From NCBI GenBank assembly GCA_025454175.1, contig JALOOX010000015.1:1-57593 (forward strand): 57,593 nucleotides of DNA. The letters run 5' to 3'. Both the position numbers and the translations under genes were made by a program. Positions 26,979 to 34,886 of the stretch are shown piece by piece. The notes under the pieces were generated by a model that had not been told where the DNA came from, ran no database searches, and saw only the letters and a program-made list of their open reading frames with translations. Every line of letters begins with the position of its first letter. The stretch's first letter is position 1. This DNA comes from Syntrophobacteraceae bacterium. GTDB lineage: Bacteria; Desulfobacterota; Syntrophobacteria; Syntrophobacterales; Syntrophobacteraceae.

Positions 26979-27950
26979 ATGCGCGCCATGATTTTGGGAG
27001 CGGGGCTCGGAACCCGTCTTCGGCCGTTGACTCACGTGAGACCCAAGGCACTGGCGCCCATCATGGGAACGACCATCCTGGAATTCTGGCTGAACCGCCT
27101 CCGGTCCCAAGGATTTCAGGGAGTCGCGCTGAACGCCCATCATTTGGCATCGCGATTCCGTGAGCTGCTCGTGAGCACCCATCAACCCCTTCCCATAAGG
27201 GTCTTTGAGGAGCGGATTCTCCTCGGAACTGGTGGAGGGATCCGCAATGCCCTCGAATTCTTCCAGCAGGAGGATTTCGTGGTGGTCAACGGGGATACCC
27301 TCTGTGACGCCGACCTCCACGACATCCTCCTTCAGCACCTGATCTCCGGTGAGCCCGTCACGCTGGTGCTTCATGATTGTCCCGAATTCAACCATGTGGC
27401 CGTCCAGGGGCTCGACCGCATTGTGGCTTTCGGCCAGGAGGCGCGCAAACTGTCCCGGGAGCGGGGCGACATCCGACTCCTGGCCTTCACGGGCATCCAC
27501 TGCCTGAATCCAGGCGTCCTGGGCTCCCGGCAGCGTGGCGTGCCTCTGGATATTTTATCAATTTATCGAAATCTCATTGAAGAAGGTCGACCCCTGAAAG
27601 CCGTTGAGCTGTCCAGGCCCATTTGGCGGGAGATGGGGACTCTCGAAGCTTACCGCGCCCTGCATGCCGAGTGCGGCCGATGGCCTCGGGGGATCCTTGA
27701 TCCCTTGAATACGGGAAGGCCCCAGTGGGTGCATCCTACGTGCGAGGTGGCGCCCGACTCGCATTTTGCCGGATACGTGTCCGCGGGTCGCCGATGCCGG
27801 ATTGGCGGCGGAGCGGTCCTGGAAAACACCATCCTCTGGGATGACGTTGAGATCGGTGAAGGCTCGGTGCTCAAGGATTGCATCGTGACCGACGGCGTTT
27901 CCCTCAGTGGCTCGTTTTCCGGGCGGGTGTTCACGGAGGGGGTTCCATGA
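26979..27950 (+). CDS. Sugar-1-phosphate nucleotidyltransferase with left-handed beta-helix tail (MurU-like)
   Basis: The 323-aa protein begins with the nucleotidyltransferase signature MILGAGLGTRLRPLT..RPKAL and has GTGGGIRNAL and VVNGDTLCD, then a hexapeptide-type tail (SHFAGYVSAGRRCRIGGGAV). It transfers a nucleotidyl group to a sugar-1-phosphate. The next gene is an aminoglycoside-phosphotransferase-like sugar kinase overlapping by four bases, the same pairing as MurU with AmgK (peptidoglycan sugar recycling in Pseudomonas). That specificity is inference; the beta-helix tail is absent from classical MurU. Start ATG 26979 has a GGGGAG site. Confidence 0.85.
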   Translation: MRAMILGAGLGTRLRPLTHVRPKALAPIMGTTILEFWLNRLRSQGFQGVALNAHHLASRFRELLVSTHQPLPIRVFEERILLGTGGGIRNALEFFQQEDFVVVNGDTLCDADLHDILLQHLISGEPVTLVLHDCPEFNHVAVQGLDRIVAFGQEARKLSRERGDIRLLAFTGIHCLNPGVLGSRQRGVPLDILSIYRNLIEEGRPLKAVELSRPIWREMGTLEAYRALHAECGRWPRGILDPLNTGRPQWVHPTCEVAPDSHFAGYVSAGRRCRIGGGAVLENTILWDDVEIGEGSVLKDCIVTDGVSLSGSFSGRVFTEGVP

Positions 27951-29026
27951 TCGTCACGGTGCCGGGGGATGCTGCCCCCCCCCTGCTGCTGCAAGCGGCC
28001 GAGGACGTGCTCGGAGCCGGCCGCGGACCATTGCGGGTGATCCCACTGCCGGGCGACGGTTCCGAGCGGCGCTTCTATCGAATCCTCGATGGACGCAGGC
28101 GAGCCATCGGCCTGTCGTCTCCCCGAGTGACCACGAAGGCGGTCGATGAAAACGACTCATTTCTGCTCATTGGACGACACCTGCATGGATGCGGGCTTCC
28201 TGTTCCCGAATTCATCTGGGCCGACGCTTCCCAGGGACTTTTCCTGCTTGAGGACTTCGGCGACGTCCACCTTCAACTGCTGGTCAACCGGCGGCGGAGG
28301 TCCCTTGCCTCGGTGTACGGCCAGGTCATCCGGTTGCTGTTGAGGCTTCATGAGCGTGCCCCCGGGGGGTTCCTTCCGGAATACTGTCATGATGCGCCCG
28401 TATACGACGCGTCCTTTGTCCTCGAGCGGGAGATCGAGTATTTCCGAAAGGCTTTCCTGGAGGCTTTCCTGGAAACCGACTGGGACAAGGACCCGAACCT
28501 GCGCATGGAGATCGAGAGACTGGCGGAGAGCGCCGGCGCATCCAGGCGAGAGCATGTGATTCACCGCGACTTCCAGAGCCGAAACCTCATGGTTCTCAGG
28601 GGTCGGATGGGCCTGTTGGACTTCCAGGGCATGCGGTTCGGACCACCGGCTTACGACCTCGCGTCACTCCTCATCGATCCTTATGTCAACCTGCCGGAGC
28701 CGGTGCAGGCGGGTCTCAAGGAGCTTTATTGGCGGGGTGCCCGGTGCTTCCTCGGTCTTTCGCGGCAGGCGTTCGACCGATCTTATGCGGCGGCGCGCCT
28801 TTGCCGAAACCTGCAGGTGCTGGCTGCCTATGCTTTTCTGGGACTTGCCCGGGGAAAGCCCCGGTTCCTCGCATACATTCCTCTTGCCTGGAGCCGGCTC
28901 CGCTGGAGCCTTCGTTGGGCCGGACCGGACAACTACCCGAATCTCACACGCCGCCTCGGTGAAGAGCGTCTTCAATCTCGACTCGATGAACGGTTGAGAG
29001 TGGTTTTGCGTGACAAAGGCTGTTGA
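27947..29026 (+). CDS. Aminoglycoside-phosphotransferase-family sugar kinase (AmgK-like)
   Basis: The 359-aa protein has the APH-fold kinase motifs: LPGDGSERRFYRI (nucleotide loop region), LFLLEDFGDVHLQ (hinge), HRDFQSRNLMVL (catalytic loop, H-x-D-x4-N) and GLLDFQGMRFGPPAYDLASLL (metal-binding Asp). These match AmgK, which phosphorylates N-acetylmuramic acid or GlcNAc at the anomeric position, feeding the preceding nucleotidyltransferase. ATG 27947 overlaps the upstream stop as ATGA, so translation is coupled. Substrate is not proven. It has no membrane segment. Confidence 0.87.
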   Translation: MIVTVPGDAAPPLLLQAAEDVLGAGRGPLRVIPLPGDGSERRFYRILDGRRRAIGLSSPRVTTKAVDENDSFLLIGRHLHGCGLPVPEFIWADASQGLFLLEDFGDVHLQLLVNRRRRSLASVYGQVIRLLLRLHERAPGGFLPEYCHDAPVYDASFVLEREIEYFRKAFLEAFLETDWDKDPNLRMEIERLAESAGASRREHVIHRDFQSRNLMVLRGRMGLLDFQGMRFGPPAYDLASLLIDPYVNLPEPVQAGLKELYWRGARCFLGLSRQAFDRSYAAARLCRNLQVLAAYAFLGLARGKPRFLAYIPLAWSRLRWSLRWAGPDNYPNLTRRLGEERLQSRLDERLRVVLRDKGC

Positions 29027-29080
29027 AGCTGTTATAGGCGAACGGCTCGAATTCATCAAAGTCCAGGAAGGAGAAGCGTC

Positions 29081-29215
29081 ATGGCTTCAAAGACTCAGCA
29101 GACCGAGAAGGTCCGTGCACGAAAGCATAAGCCCAACAAGGTGAACCTGAAGGCCGAGCAGAAGCGGGTGGCCAAGAATTATGAAGTGTTGGGGCGTCTC
29201 GTCGAATCCAGGTGA
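29081..29215 (+). CDS. Very small basic protein (44 aa)
   Basis: The short frame from ATG 29081 has a good ribosome site (AAGGAGAAGCGTC) and ends at TGA 29213-29215. The product (MASKTQQTEKVRARKHKPNK, then VNLKAEQKRVAKNYEVLGRL) is highly basic, helical and has no cysteine. It follows the kinase gene by 55 bp and is convergent with pyruvate kinase. It resembles small nucleic-acid- or ribosome-associated proteins only in charge; no family is recognised. Confidence 0.6.
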   Translation: MASKTQQTEKVRARKHKPNKVNLKAEQKRVAKNYEVLGRLVESR

Positions 29216-29270
29216 TCCACGAGGCTCCAGCCTCCCCATCGGCGTGACGGAGGACAACCCCTGGGAGGGT

Positions 29271-30698
29271 CTACAACTCCATCACCTTGATGAGGTTGGT
29301 GGTCCCGGTCACTCCCACGGGGACGCCCGCGGTGATGACCAGTCTGTCCCCCCTTTGGGCCACGTTTCTTTCCATCACCAGCGCTTTTGCCGCCTCGAAA
29401 ATCTGGTCGGTGTGTGAGACCGACAGGGCCCAGTCGGGTATCACTCCCCAGCTCAGCGTAAGCTGCCTCAGGGTCTGGAGGTTCTCGGTCAGTCCAAGGA
29501 TGGGGCGATGGGGCCTGAATCGAGAGACCAGACGCGCCGTGCTTCCCGACGAAGTCGAGGCGACGATGGCGGCCGCGCGCAAATCCCTTGCCAGAAGACA
29601 GGCGGCCCGGCTGATGCCGGCCGCCGTGGCCGGCAGGGAATCTGAAGATTCTTCCTGCATCATGGCTGTCTCGTCGATTTCTCCCTCGACGGTTCTGGCG
29701 ATGCGGTCCAGAACGGAGACGGCCTGGATCGGATAGTCGCCCACGGCCGTTTCGTCCGAGAGCATCAGGGCATCGGTGCCATCCAGTATGGCGTTGGCCA
29801 CATCCGTGGCTTCAGCCCGGGTCGGTCTCGGATTGGCCATCATGGAGGCCAGCATCTGCGTTGCCGTGATAACGGGTTTGGCCGCCAGCCTGGCCGACCT
29901 TATGATGAGCTTCTGGATCAATGGCACCTTTTCGAGGGGCATCTCGACTCCCAGGTCACCTCTCGCCACCATGACCGCGTCCGCTTCGGCGATGATCTTT
30001 TCGAGTCGATCGATGGCCTGGGGCTTTTCGATCTTGGCCACCAGCATCGGCTTTCGCTTGAGCCGGTCCAGGATCTGGAGCACCGGGTCCAGATCGCTTT
30101 CGTGGCGCACGAACGAAAGGGCCACGAAATCCACATGCTCGTCGAGCCCCACCTGGAGGTCCAAGCGGTCCTTTTCCGTCAGGGCCGGAATCTTGAGCTG
30201 GCTTGAAGGGAGATTCACGCCCTTTCGCGAATGGATGCTTCCCCCCACCAGTACGCTGCAGACCAGGTGATCCCGTTTCTTCCCGAGGACGACCAGCTCG
30301 ACCCTTCCATCCGAGAGCAGAATGTGGTCTCCGGGATTCACCTCATCCAAAAGCCCCGCGTACATGACCGGAAGCGACCCGGAATCGCCCGACTCACCGG
30401 GCCGGAGAATCACTTCGGCTCCGGTGTTGAGCTGGACCTCGTCTTCGGTGAGGACGCCAAGCCGTATCTTGGGACCTCCCAGATCCTGAAGGATCCCCAC
30501 CTCCTTTCCCATTTCCTGAGAGACCCTGCGGATCAATCGAATGGTCTGCCGGTGAGCTTCACGGTCCCCGTGGGAGAAGTTGAGGCGCGCCACATCCATT
30601 CCGGCTTCGATGAGCTGCCGGATCTTTTCGGCCGAATGAGTGGCGGGGCCGATGGTGCAAACGATCTTGGTCCTCCTGATTCCTGCTGGCGGTCTCAT
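29271..30698 (-). CDS. pyk: Pyruvate kinase
   Basis: The 475-aa glycolytic enzyme converts phosphoenolpyruvate and ADP to pyruvate and ATP. Visible motifs: RRTKIVCTIGPAT, DVARLNFSHGD, ILQDLGGPKIRLG, the catalytic-Lys region PMLVAKIEKPQAI, MVARGDLGVEMP and KPVITATQMLASMM. A C-terminal allosteric domain is present (GVIPDWALSVSHTDQIFEAA). ATG 30698 has an AAGGAG site; upstream in-frame starts lack one. The next gene in the same direction upstream is a GlcD-like oxidase, 114 bp away, possibly linked through lactate or glycolate and pyruvate. Confidence 0.97.
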   Translation of the reverse strand: MRPPAGIRRTKIVCTIGPATHSAEKIRQLIEAGMDVARLNFSHGDREAHRQTIRLIRRVSQEMGKEVGILQDLGGPKIRLGVLTEDEVQLNTGAEVILRPGESGDSGSLPVMYAGLLDEVNPGDHILLSDGRVELVVLGKKRDHLVCSVLVGGSIHSRKGVNLPSSQLKIPALTEKDRLDLQVGLDEHVDFVALSFVRHESDLDPVLQILDRLKRKPMLVAKIEKPQAIDRLEKIIAEADAVMVARGDLGVEMPLEKVPLIQKLIIRSARLAAKPVITATQMLASMMANPRPTRAEATDVANAILDGTDALMLSDETAVGDYPIQAVSVLDRIARTVEGEIDETAMMQEESSDSLPATAAGISRAACLLARDLRAAAIVASTSSGSTARLVSRFRPHRPILGLTENLQTLRQLTLSWGVIPDWALSVSHTDQIFEAAKALVMERNVAQRGDRLVITAGVPVGVTGTTNLIKVMEL

Positions 30699-30812
30699 GG
30701 ATCTCCTTGCTGACAGACTTTCACATTTTGGGTTTTCGGGATTCAGCTTCCGAATCGCGGACATCCAGGACCGCATGGCTTGACGCGAGCAACTGCCGGG
30801 CGCTTTAATCCT

Positions 30813-32219
30813 TCAGGCGGGATGGAAAAAGGCGCGGCTGGGTGAAAACATCTTGCCCGGATTCAGAATGTTCCGGGGATCCAGTGCCTGCTTGATGCGC
30901 CACATGGCCTCGTAGCCGCCCGCGCCCACTTCCCAGAGCATATAGGGCGATTTCGCGATGCCCACCCCGTGCTCCCCCGAAAGGGTGCCGCCCAGTTCGA
31001 GAACGATGCGGAAGATCTCCTCGACGGCCTGTTCAGCTCGTGATAGCTCGTCAGCATTCTTTCGGTCGAGCATGATGTTTGTGTGAATATTGCCATCCCC
31101 CGCATGACCGAAACAGACGATGATGAGGTCATGGCGGCGGGCCACTTCACGGACGGAACGGATGAGCCGGGTGATCCCGGTGCGTGGGACCGTTATGTCC
31201 TCGTTGATCTTGTGCGGCTTGATCCGGCCGAGGGCGGGGGAGATGGCCCTTCGCCCCCTCCAGAGTCTTTCGCTCTCCGTGGCGGAGGCGGCCACTTCGA
31301 TGTCCGAGGCCCCGTTGCCCTGGCAAACCGAGGCGATGACTTCGGCTTCGTGGGTGACGGCGCAATCAAGGCCGTCGACCTCGATCAGCAGCAGGGCCTC
31401 GGCATTTCTGTCGAGGTTCAGATGCAGGTAGTTCTCCACCACGTCGATGGCGGACCGGTCCATGAGCTCGAGGGCCGAGGGCGCCACCCGCTGTTTCAGG
31501 AGGGCGCGCACGCTGTCCGTGGCCTGATCCAGGGATGGAAACAGGGCGAGTATGGTCCGCCTCGCTTCCGGGGCGGGAACCAGGCGAAGCACGATTTCAG
31601 TGAAGACACCCAGGGTCCCCTCGGAGCCAACCATCAGGCGGGTCAAGTCGTAGCCCACCACGCCCTTGGCCGTCCGCGTGCCGGTTCTGATGATCGGGCC
31701 CGTGGGGAGAGCCACCTCCAGGCCGAGGACGTAGTCGCGCGTGACCCCGTATTTCACGGCTCGGAGACCTCCGGAGCCCATGGCCACATTGCCGCCCAGA
31801 GTGGAAAAGGAGGCGCTGGCCGGGTCGGGCGGGTACATCAGTCCGTAGTCGAGCACCGTTCGCTGGAGGGTCCCGGTGATCACGCCGGGCTGGACCACCG
31901 CGATCATCTCGTCGGGGTCGATTTCGATGATGCGCTGGAAGCGGGTCATGACCAGCACCAGCCCCTCCTCGGATGGCACCGAGGCCCCCACCATGCCGCT
32001 TCCGGCTCCCCTGGGATGGACGGGAAGCCCTTCGCGATTGGCCAGCACCAGGATCTCGGACACCTCGCGAGCCGAGCCGGGAAACGCCACGCATGCCGGG
32101 CAGACCTGGATCCTGCTGGCGTCGTAGCTGTAGCAGACCATCTCCTCGGGTCCCGTCAGGACATGACCCGACCCCACGATGCCGATGATCTCCGAAAGTG
32201 TGAAGGAGCTTATGGCCAT
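30813..32219 (-). CDS. FAD-linked oxidase, GlcD / D-lactate dehydrogenase-like
   Basis: This 468-aa protein has the PCMH FAD-binding domain (LPVHPRGAGSGMVGASVP, YPPDPASASFSTLGGNVAMGSGG, GYDLTRLMVGSEGTLGVFTEI) and the FAD-oxidase C-terminal domain (CFGHAGDGNIHTNIM, LSGEHGVGIAKSPYM). It is a flavoenzyme oxidising a 2-hydroxy acid such as D-lactate or glycolate. A CCG iron-sulfur partner is not in the window, so the electron acceptor is uncertain. ATG 32219 is preferred; a GTG at 32255 would add 12 residues. Neither has a strong ribosome site. Cytoplasmic or peripheral at the membrane. Confidence 0.9.
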   Translation of the reverse strand: MAISSFTLSEIIGIVGSGHVLTGPEEMVCYSYDASRIQVCPACVAFPGSAREVSEILVLANREGLPVHPRGAGSGMVGASVPSEEGLVLVMTRFQRIIEIDPDEMIAVVQPGVITGTLQRTVLDYGLMYPPDPASASFSTLGGNVAMGSGGLRAVKYGVTRDYVLGLEVALPTGPIIRTGTRTAKGVVGYDLTRLMVGSEGTLGVFTEIVLRLVPAPEARRTILALFPSLDQATDSVRALLKQRVAPSALELMDRSAIDVVENYLHLNLDRNAEALLLIEVDGLDCAVTHEAEVIASVCQGNGASDIEVAASATESERLWRGRRAISPALGRIKPHKINEDITVPRTGITRLIRSVREVARRHDLIIVCFGHAGDGNIHTNIMLDRKNADELSRAEQAVEEIFRIVLELGGTLSGEHGVGIAKSPYMLWEVGAGGYEAMWRIKQALDPRNILNPGKMFSPSRAFFHPA

Positions 32220-32448
32220 AAGTGTCTTACAACGTCCGGTGTTGTACTGATGCACCGAGTGGATTATGCTTACGGTGGAAAAGCATCCGACCGATGTTCA
32301 ATGCGACCCCATCCCATACGCCGAAGGCTTCAACCGCTGACCTTTTCGAATTCGCGGTCCTCGTTCACTTCCGTCCAGTGGACCCGGGTGCTGAAAGATC
32401 ATCAGCGGCTTGGAGGCAGCGGGCGCATTCAGCTGAATTGGAAGATCT

Positions 32449-33915
32449 ATGCAGCCCAAAGATGCTCGTCAGCGGCCTCGAATCCTCATCGTGGATGACG
32501 AGGCAAGTGCCAGGGAATCCCTGGAAATAGTCCTCGAGGACCAATACGATATTGTGGCAACCGGCGATGGAATGCAGGCGCTTCGCATTGTCAGGGAGAA
32601 GCCCGTCGACGTCGTCCTTCTGGACATCACCATGCCGAAGGTCAGTGGGCTACAAATACTGGAAAGAATCAAACAATTCAATGAAACGATCGAGGTCGTC
32701 ATGGTATCCGCGCTGGACCGGGCTCACGAAGCGACGGCCGCCATGAAGCATGGAGCTTTCGATTACGTCACCAAGCCCTTTGACGCCGATGCGCTGATGA
32801 ACGTCGTCGCCGCGGCCTTGCGGAAACGGGATTCGAGATCTTGCGCATACTTTGCCCACCGGGGATCGGTGCATCACTTCGGCGATATCCAGATTCTCAG
32901 CGAGTCCAGGCGCATGGAGGCCGTCTTCGACCTGGTCCGCAAAGTGGCTCAGGCTCACAGCAGCATCCTCATCACGGGGGAAAGCGGAACCGGGAAGGAA
33001 CTGGTGGCGAGGGCCATTCACGCCGCCAGTTCCCGGGCGGCAAAGCCTTTTGTTGCCATCAACTGCGCGGCGATCCCGGCGGAATTGATGGAAAGCGAGC
33101 TTTTCGGCCACGAAAAGGGCTCGTTCACGGGAGCCCACGCCCGAACCATGGGGAAGTTCGAGTTCGCCCACGGCGGAACGCTCTTTCTCGATGAGATTCC
33201 GAGCCTGAAGCTGGAGCTCCAGGCGAAGCTCCTTCGTGTTCTGCAGGAGAGAGAGTTCACCAGGGTCGGCAGCCATCAGCCCCTCAAGGTCGACGTGAGG
33301 GTGGTCGCGGCCACGAACCTGAGGCTGGATCACCTCGTGAAAGTTGGTCAGTTCCGCAACGATCTCTATTTCCGGCTCAACGTGATTCCCATTGAAATCC
33401 CACCCCTTCGGCAGCGAGAGGAGGACATCCCGCTGCTTTCCGACTTCTTTCTGCGCAGGTTCAACCGGTCACTGGGGAAAAAGGTCCAGGGGATAACCTC
33501 CGAGGCCATGAAGCTGCTCAAGTCCTATCCCTGGCCGGGAAACGTCCGCGAGCTCGAGAACGTGATCGAGCGTCTGGTGGTGCTCGGACCCGATGGTCAG
33601 TGGGTTGAGGAGAGCGATCTGCCCTTCGATCTGCTCGTGGCTGACGCAACGGCGGCCGAGGGCCGCCTCGACGAGGCGGACGCCGTGGACCAGGGACTGA
33701 TTCGGGCGCGCAATGACTTCGAGCGCCAGTTCATTCTGAGAGTGCTTGAGCGCTGCCAGTGGAATCAGACGGATGCAGCGCGATGTCTCAAAATCCACCG
33801 AAACACCCTGCTCTCGAAAATGAGGACGCTGAATCTGAGAGACGAGGAGGGCGGCCCCCGTGACAGCGGGAAGCGCGGTGATCAGAATTCGGACGACGGG
33901 TTGTCCCGCCCGTGA
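32449..33915 (+). CDS. Sigma-54-dependent response regulator with GSFTGA variant
   Basis: The 488-aa NtrC-family protein has a receiver (D in VVLLDITMPKVSG; Lys in YVTKPFD), an AAA+ domain with GESGTGKE, ELFGHEKGSFTGAH, GGTLFLDEI and the FRNDLYFRLN segment, then a Fis-type HTH (WNQTDAARCLKIHRNTLLSKM). The sigma-54 contact loop reads GSFTGA instead of GAFTGA. The receiver switch residue is Ser (VVMVSALD). A ribosome-site-like TTGGAAGAT precedes the ATG. The C-terminus continues past the HTH as a charged tail (EEGGPRDSGKRGD) that overlaps the convergent gene by 34 bp. Target genes unknown. Confidence 0.95.
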   Translation: MQPKDARQRPRILIVDDEASARESLEIVLEDQYDIVATGDGMQALRIVREKPVDVVLLDITMPKVSGLQILERIKQFNETIEVVMVSALDRAHEATAAMKHGAFDYVTKPFDADALMNVVAAALRKRDSRSCAYFAHRGSVHHFGDIQILSESRRMEAVFDLVRKVAQAHSSILITGESGTGKELVARAIHAASSRAAKPFVAINCAAIPAELMESELFGHEKGSFTGAHARTMGKFEFAHGGTLFLDEIPSLKLELQAKLLRVLQEREFTRVGSHQPLKVDVRVVAATNLRLDHLVKVGQFRNDLYFRLNVIPIEIPPLRQREEDIPLLSDFFLRRFNRSLGKKVQGITSEAMKLLKSYPWPGNVRELENVIERLVVLGPDGQWVEESDLPFDLLVADATAAEGRLDEADAVDQGLIRARNDFERQFILRVLERCQWNQTDAARCLKIHRNTLLSKMRTLNLRDEEGGPRDSGKRGDQNSDDGLSRP

Positions 33916-34532
33916 TGCCACCAGTGGTCGTGGCCGTCGAACCACCAGGCCGTGGAATCGGTCTGCATGAGGACCTCGGCAAGGTTCCGGCCGAGATCGG
34001 TGGTCAGCCTCCTGAGGGCGAAGTCGATCCATTTTCGTGCGTAAACATTCCCCAGGTCCAGCTGTTCCTTGAGCTCAACGAGCAGATCCAGCTGGTCGGC
34101 GTCGTGAGCCAGCCTGGACTCGTCGGTGTCCTGCCGCCGGTATTCGAGAAACAGCGCCTTGAATTCATCCCCGAAGGGGAGCGTTCCGGCCAGATGCTCC
34201 ACCGCGGACATCTCATCCACCGAGACGTACTGTTTGTTCACATAATTCATGTCCCCCGTTCGAGCCTCGGACACATCGTGAAACAGGCACATGCACACGA
34301 CTTTGTGGGGGTCGGCGCCGGGTGAGAGGCGTGCCAGGGTATAGCCGATGAGCGCCATTCGGAAGGAATGGTCGGCCACGGACTCCTTTCCGGAGCCCAG
34401 GAACTGGAAGCCCGACCGCGGGGTCTTTTTGAGCATGCCAAGCTCAAAGAAGAAATTGATGATGTTTTTGAATGAATTCGATGGCGGCTCGGGATTTTCG
34501 TCGGCATCGTGGATCGATGGGAGATCGTTCAC
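33882..34532 (-). CDS. HD-domain hydrolase (YfbR/5'-deoxynucleotidase-like)
   Basis: This HD-superfamily phosphohydrolase has VADHSFRMALIGY (first His), LFHDVSEARTGD (HD metal pair) and AHDADQLDLLVELKEQ (last Asp), the order seen in YfbR-like nucleotidases and related HD proteins. I took GTG 34532 (216 aa), with GGAGG 12 bp upstream; a frame from ATG 34586 adds a Pro/His/Arg-rich N-terminus without a good site. It may hydrolyse deoxynucleoside monophosphates. It is convergent with the sigma-54 regulator and divergent from ilvB. Confidence 0.85.
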   Translation of the reverse strand: MNDLPSIHDADENPEPPSNSFKNIINFFFELGMLKKTPRSGFQFLGSGKESVADHSFRMALIGYTLARLSPGADPHKVVCMCLFHDVSEARTGDMNYVNKQYVSVDEMSAVEHLAGTLPFGDEFKALFLEYRRQDTDESRLAHDADQLDLLVELKEQLDLGNVYARKWIDFALRRLTTDLGRNLAEVLMQTDSTAWWFDGHDHWWHHGRDNPSSEF

Positions 34533-34736
34533 AGGTCGTTTCTGCCTCCGGGAATGATGAGTCGATGGTGGCGGAATCCAGGTCATTGCCTTGGGGCGTC
34601 AGCCTCTCAAAATGCATACCCTGCCTCATGATTCTAGCAAAGCTCCCATCCATGTCAACGCGGCCTTTTCTCCCGTTGGCCGGGCCGGTTTGGTCCATGG
34701 GCGGGGAAAGCCTTTTGTCATGCGTGTTTTCGTGCG

Positions 34737-34765
34737 TTGACAGGTCTGACCGATTCCCGTAAAAT
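34737..34765 (+). promoter_or_regulatory. Sigma-70-type promoter of the ilv-leu cluster
   Basis: TTGACA (34737-34742), a 17-bp spacer and TAAAAT (34760-34765) make one of the best housekeeping promoters in the window. Transcription would start near 34772, leaving a leader of about 115 nt before ilvB. Confidence 0.75.
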
Positions 34766-34779
34766 GCTCCGTCTATCCC

Positions 34780-34875
34780 ATGGGAATTCTTGATATTAAA
34801 CTTTGTTTCCTTCCCGCTTATCAAACGGGGTGGGGCGGGGGCAGGGGGGATGCGCTCCCGCACAAGCTGTCGTGA
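34780..34875 (+). CDS. Possible leader peptide (31 codons) upstream of ilvB
   Basis: An ATG lies just downstream of the predicted start site and opens a 31-codon frame beginning MGILDIKLCFL, with two Ile and three Leu in the first eleven codons, and ending 11 bp before ilvB. Leader peptides rich in branched-chain residues control ilv operons by attenuation. Here the transcript would be almost leaderless for this ORF, and I do not see a clear terminator after it, so this is a weak call. Confidence 0.25.
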   Translation: MGILDIKLCFLPAYQTGWGGGRGDALPHKLS

Positions 34876-34886
34876 AGGGTGATCCG

